Positions 7,998 through 10,000 of a DNA stretch of 10,000 nt are shown here, piece by piece (within the stretch, counting starts at the first letter, position 1; each line of letters starts with the position of its first letter). Location: NCBI GenBank assembly GCA_019787685.1, contig JAHNUO010000086.1, forward strand, positions 12,501-22,500, given 5' to 3'. The notes beneath the pieces were generated by a model. That model saw only the letters and a list, made by a program, of their open reading frames with translations. It searched no databases and was not told where the DNA came from. The stretch comes from Chiua virens (taxonomy: Eukaryota > Basidiomycota > Agaricomycetes > Boletales > Boletaceae). A program made the position numbers and the translations under genes.

Positions 7998-8084
7998 AAT
8001 TGTTTAGTGAGGTCTCCGGACGTGATCGCTGCGACGCCTCGTGTGTTGCAGTTGCTTTACAGAAGTTGACCGAACTTGGTTATT

Positions 8085-8142
<58 letters not shown>
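6135..8142 (+). rRNA. 18S (small subunit) rRNA, full length
   Basis: Structural rRNA of the 40S subunit, containing the decoding centre. The 5' end ATTCTGGTTGATCCTGCCAG and the 3' end GCGGAAGGATCATTA are canonical and bound the gene at about 2008 nt, a little long for an animal 18S. Conserved landmarks include GTGCCAGCAGCCGCGGTAAT (6716-6735), AGGAATTGACGGAAGGGCAC (near 7371), TTGTACACACCGCCCGTCGC (7966-7985) and AAGTCGTAACAAGG. The core closely follows fly 18S, for example CCGCAAAAGGCTCATTATAT. The extra length sits mainly in the V4 region (about 6785-6970) and the region after 7590. Single-base indels interrupt near-universal motifs: an extra C near 6599-6602, a missing G near 6703, extra G near 7404 and 7431, and a missing C near 7919-7921. 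They are discussed as a finding. Frames inside the gene, such as 7495-7701, are not coding. Confidence 0.98.
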
Positions 8143-8561
8143 TTGATTTATTTCGTATTTGAAACGCATACACCGGCCGCTGGCCGAGAGAGATGTTCGT
8201 CTCGCATTTTTGAACGCATACCCACCGGGTGCACGTGCTGCCTTGATTTCAGTGCGCTGTAGCCGAGCCTATTGCTCTTTGTGCGCTGTGTCTTTGACTG
8301 CCCTCGACGGAGCGCGATACACAGGATAGTAGCAATTTGATATAATGCAACGAACTCTCGACCATTGCCATGCCGATACCAGGCGTGTTGCAACCACCGG
8401 ACGTATTCGCATAATGGGCTTTAGCGAGCTCGCCGTGATGCGTCCCAAAGCCTCCCCTTTGGCATTCACATAGTCCGTCTGGCGCCGTGAATATGGGAAG
8501 AAACACTTTTGTTTGCATTTATGAAAATCCCCGGTGCGCTAACACCTTCAAGCCGAACAGG

Positions 8562-8580
8562 ACTGTGCATTGCGCACAGT
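8562..8580 (+). other. ITS1 hairpin
   Basis: ACTGTGC (8562-8568) is perfectly inverted as GCACAGT (8574-8580) around a 5-nt loop ATTGC. It may be a structural element of the spacer RNA. Confidence 0.5.
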
Positions 8581-8784
8581 TGTTTTAATAGGATAGGGGA
8601 TTCATTTGAGATAACTCTCAAGCAGAAATATACTCCATTCTTGTAGTGGAAGTGAAGAATATACATATTAGCAATCCTATGCTTTTCCTGCTATTGCATG
8701 TCGGTTACGTTTTGTTTGCAGTGTGATGTTTGCTCTTTCTCTGTTTCGTTGGTGCGGTCTTAGGCAATTGTGTCGTGAAAAACA

Positions 8785-9338
8785 CAGTTATACCGCGGTA
8801 TTTTGAGTGCTTTAAAAGAGAGGAGTGTAATATGCACACACCCCGGCATTAGTGATGGTGATGGAGGGCATCTGGATTAACCAACGCACCACTGGCACTT
8901 ATCGGATACGGCAAGAATTACCGTTGACAAAAGGACAGCTGTGCACTGTTGTTGCAAAGCGGACTGCTGATTGGGCTCTTCATGGCCTTAGGCAATGCCT
9001 TCGCACTGGATTTCGAAGCAAACAAGTATACCATATTTGAATAAGCATGACTCGTGAGCGCAGACCAATGTTGTTTTTTTTGGTCTATGTCATTTGTTGT
9101 ACATGGTCGTCGACAATTGTTTGTGGGTGAGATTCTTGGGTTGGCGTTATGCCATATCATTGCGAGTGTGGTCTTTTGACAACTGCAATTGATATGTAAC
9201 ACTTATGCCACTGATTGTTAGAATGGTCTCGACTATCAATCGGACGGACATCCGAATTGATTATACCATCTCGTAGGTGTGGCCATTGACAAGTGTACAT
9301 ATTTGGTTCAGTTATACCACGGAGTTTGAGTGCGTTAA
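8785..9338 (+). repeat. pair of dispersed related sequences of about 30 bp within ITS1
   Basis: CAGTTATACCGCGG with TTTGAGTGCTTTAAA at 8785-8815 is echoed by CAGTTATACCACGG with TTTGAGTGCGTTAAA at 9309-9338. The sequence between the two copies is not repeated. The interval given spans both copies. Confidence 0.75.
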
Positions 9339-9506
9339 AGCCCATCTCAGTCTGCTCAACAGTAGATAGTGCGTCCGTTATTCGTCCGAGAAAGTGTGTT
9401 AAGCTGGCTGCGGTTGAGATTCGTAAATCGTGGACTCACAAGGATTATTTAACTGCTTGCAATCCTTGCCGCGTGATATGTTCTTTTCGTTACCAACAAT
9501 TATTCA

Positions 9507-9628
9507 AACCCTAAGCGGGGGATCACTTGGCTCGTGGGGCGATGAGAACGCAGCAAACTGCGTGCTGACATGTGAACTGCAGGACACATGAACATCGACA
9601 TTTTGAACGCATATTGCGGTCCATACTG
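9507..9628 (+). rRNA. 5.8S rRNA (short, split form)
   Basis: Component of the 60S subunit that base-pairs with 28S. The start AACCCTAAGCGG corresponds to the fly 5.8S 5' end. Conserved blocks GGATCAC, GGCTCGTGG, GAACGCAGCAAACTG, TGTGAACTGCAGGACACATG, AACATCGACATTTTGAACGC and ATATTGCGG follow in order. The RNA ends near CCATACTG at 9628, giving 122 nt against 123 in Drosophila. The one-base difference matches a missing A in the near-universal GATGAAGAACGC, which reads GATGAGAACGC at 9541-9551. The 3' part of an ordinary 5.8S is supplied by the separate 2S RNA: GGTCCATAC (9618-9626) pairs perfectly with GTATGGACC (9650-9658). End positions are by homology. Confidence 0.95.
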
Positions 9629-9648
9629 ACTAGTTTCCTAACCGAAGC
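9629..9648 (+). other. excised spacer between 5.8S and 2S rRNA (ITS2a)
   Basis: Twenty nucleotides, ACTAGTTTCCTAACCGAAGC, form the tip of the hairpin closed by the 9-bp 5.8S-2S helix. In flies with a 2S rRNA such a loop is removed, leaving two RNAs held together by that helix. Confidence 0.8.
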
Positions 9649-9678
9649 TGTATGGACCACACATGGTTGAGGGTCGTT
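9649..9678 (+). rRNA. 2S rRNA
   Basis: This 30-nt segment starts TGTATGGACC, contains ACACATGGTTGAGG and ends GGGTCGTT. It has the same length as Drosophila 2S rRNA and differs from it at only a few positions, with ATGGTTGAGGGT unchanged. It is equivalent to the 3' end of the 5.8S rRNA of other eukaryotes and stays paired to the short 5.8S through the helix 9618-9626/9650-9658. A 2S RNA is characteristic of many flies, so this is the best taxonomic marker in the window. Cleavage itself cannot be seen in DNA; it is inferred from the family. Confidence 0.88.
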
Positions 9679-10000
9679 AGTTTATGCTAACTGAATTGCT
9701 TTCGCTAACGCGTCTAGCTACATCATGAGGCGTTGTCAGCCTTCAGTGCGCTGACATCCCTTGAATATACCTCTGGTACACAATCCTTGTATTGTGAAGT
9801 GCTCGTTTTTATCAAAGAAAACAGATAATTGGATCACGGTGTCTGAATGGAAACGTGTCGCCGCCACGCTTGTCCGTGTGCGTGCGCTCGCCCCCATTGT
9901 GCGTGGTGCAGAGAACATCTGAGTGAGACTAGTAATGAAATTGATATAAGCGTTTAAACGTAATAGTTTTCGCATTTGAATGCACAAAGAACGTCTCCTC
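9679..10000 (+). other. internal transcribed spacer 2 (ITS2), partial
   Basis: Spacer after 2S rRNA; the 28S 5' end is not reached. A strong hairpin lies at 9734-9756 (TGTCAGC/GCTGACA, 9-nt loop) and a smaller one at 9779-9796 (CACAAT/ATTGTG, 6-nt loop). The frame on the - strand at 9736-9987 is not a recognisable protein. Confidence 0.9.
9734..9756 (+). other. ITS2 hairpin
   Basis: TGTCAGC at 9734-9740 is perfectly inverted as GCTGACA at 9750-9756 around a 9-nt loop. It is probably part of an ITS2 structural domain. Confidence 0.55.

Larger units (their letters stand above)
8143..9506 (+). other. internal transcribed spacer 1 (ITS1)
   Basis: Spacer removed from the pre-rRNA, bounded by the 18S end and the 5.8S start. 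At about 1364 nt it is long. It has moderate GC content and no gene. It holds a related pair of sequences (8785 and 9309), a 7-bp hairpin (8562-8580), and near its 5' end a GC-rich inverted repeat (CGGCC/GGCCG, about 8173-8185). Short frames on both strands have no recognisable product. Confidence 0.93.

Overview
The window is one nuclear ribosomal DNA repeat junction from an insect, almost certainly a fly (Diptera). In order on the + strand it holds the 3' end of 28S rRNA (1-282), a complete intergenic spacer (about 283-5481), the 5' external transcribed spacer (about 5482-6134), a full-length 18S rRNA (6135-8142), a long ITS1 (8143-9506), a split 5.8S rRNA (9507-9628), a 20-nt excised spacer, a 30-nt 2S rRNA (9649-9678) and the first part of ITS2 (9679-10000). 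I see no convincing protein-coding gene; the long reading frames in the spacer come from tandem arrays and a CA microsatellite.

The dipteran call rests on two things. The 18S core reads like known fly 18S, and the 5.8S region carries the 2S rRNA split known from Brachycera and from some lower flies such as sciarids. The spacers are only moderately AT-rich, which argues against Drosophila and most higher flies and favours a lower dipteran. I cannot name the species.

The intergenic spacer is modular. A G-run motif and a short duplication lie just after 28S. Array 1 (about 553-2349) has eleven units of about 161 bp, ten carrying a T-run directly before a GTCGACC core. A middle section holds unique sequence, a tRNA-derived SINE-like insertion on the - strand, an AT-rich stretch, a duplicated segment of about 167 bp and a CA/AC microsatellite. 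Array 2 (about 3651-5350) has 23 units of 76 bp with higher-order organisation and a near-palindrome in each unit. A degenerate copy of the array 2 unit runs into the probable RNA polymerase I promoter near 5460-5500.

The rRNA parts form one pre-rRNA transcribed left to right from about 5482; the 28S fragment at the left belongs to the preceding unit. The spacer arrays are plausible termination, enhancer or spacer-promoter elements, but that is inference. Several one-base indels occur at near-universal rRNA positions, mostly in G or C runs, so either the consensus has residual sequencing error or this unit is decaying.
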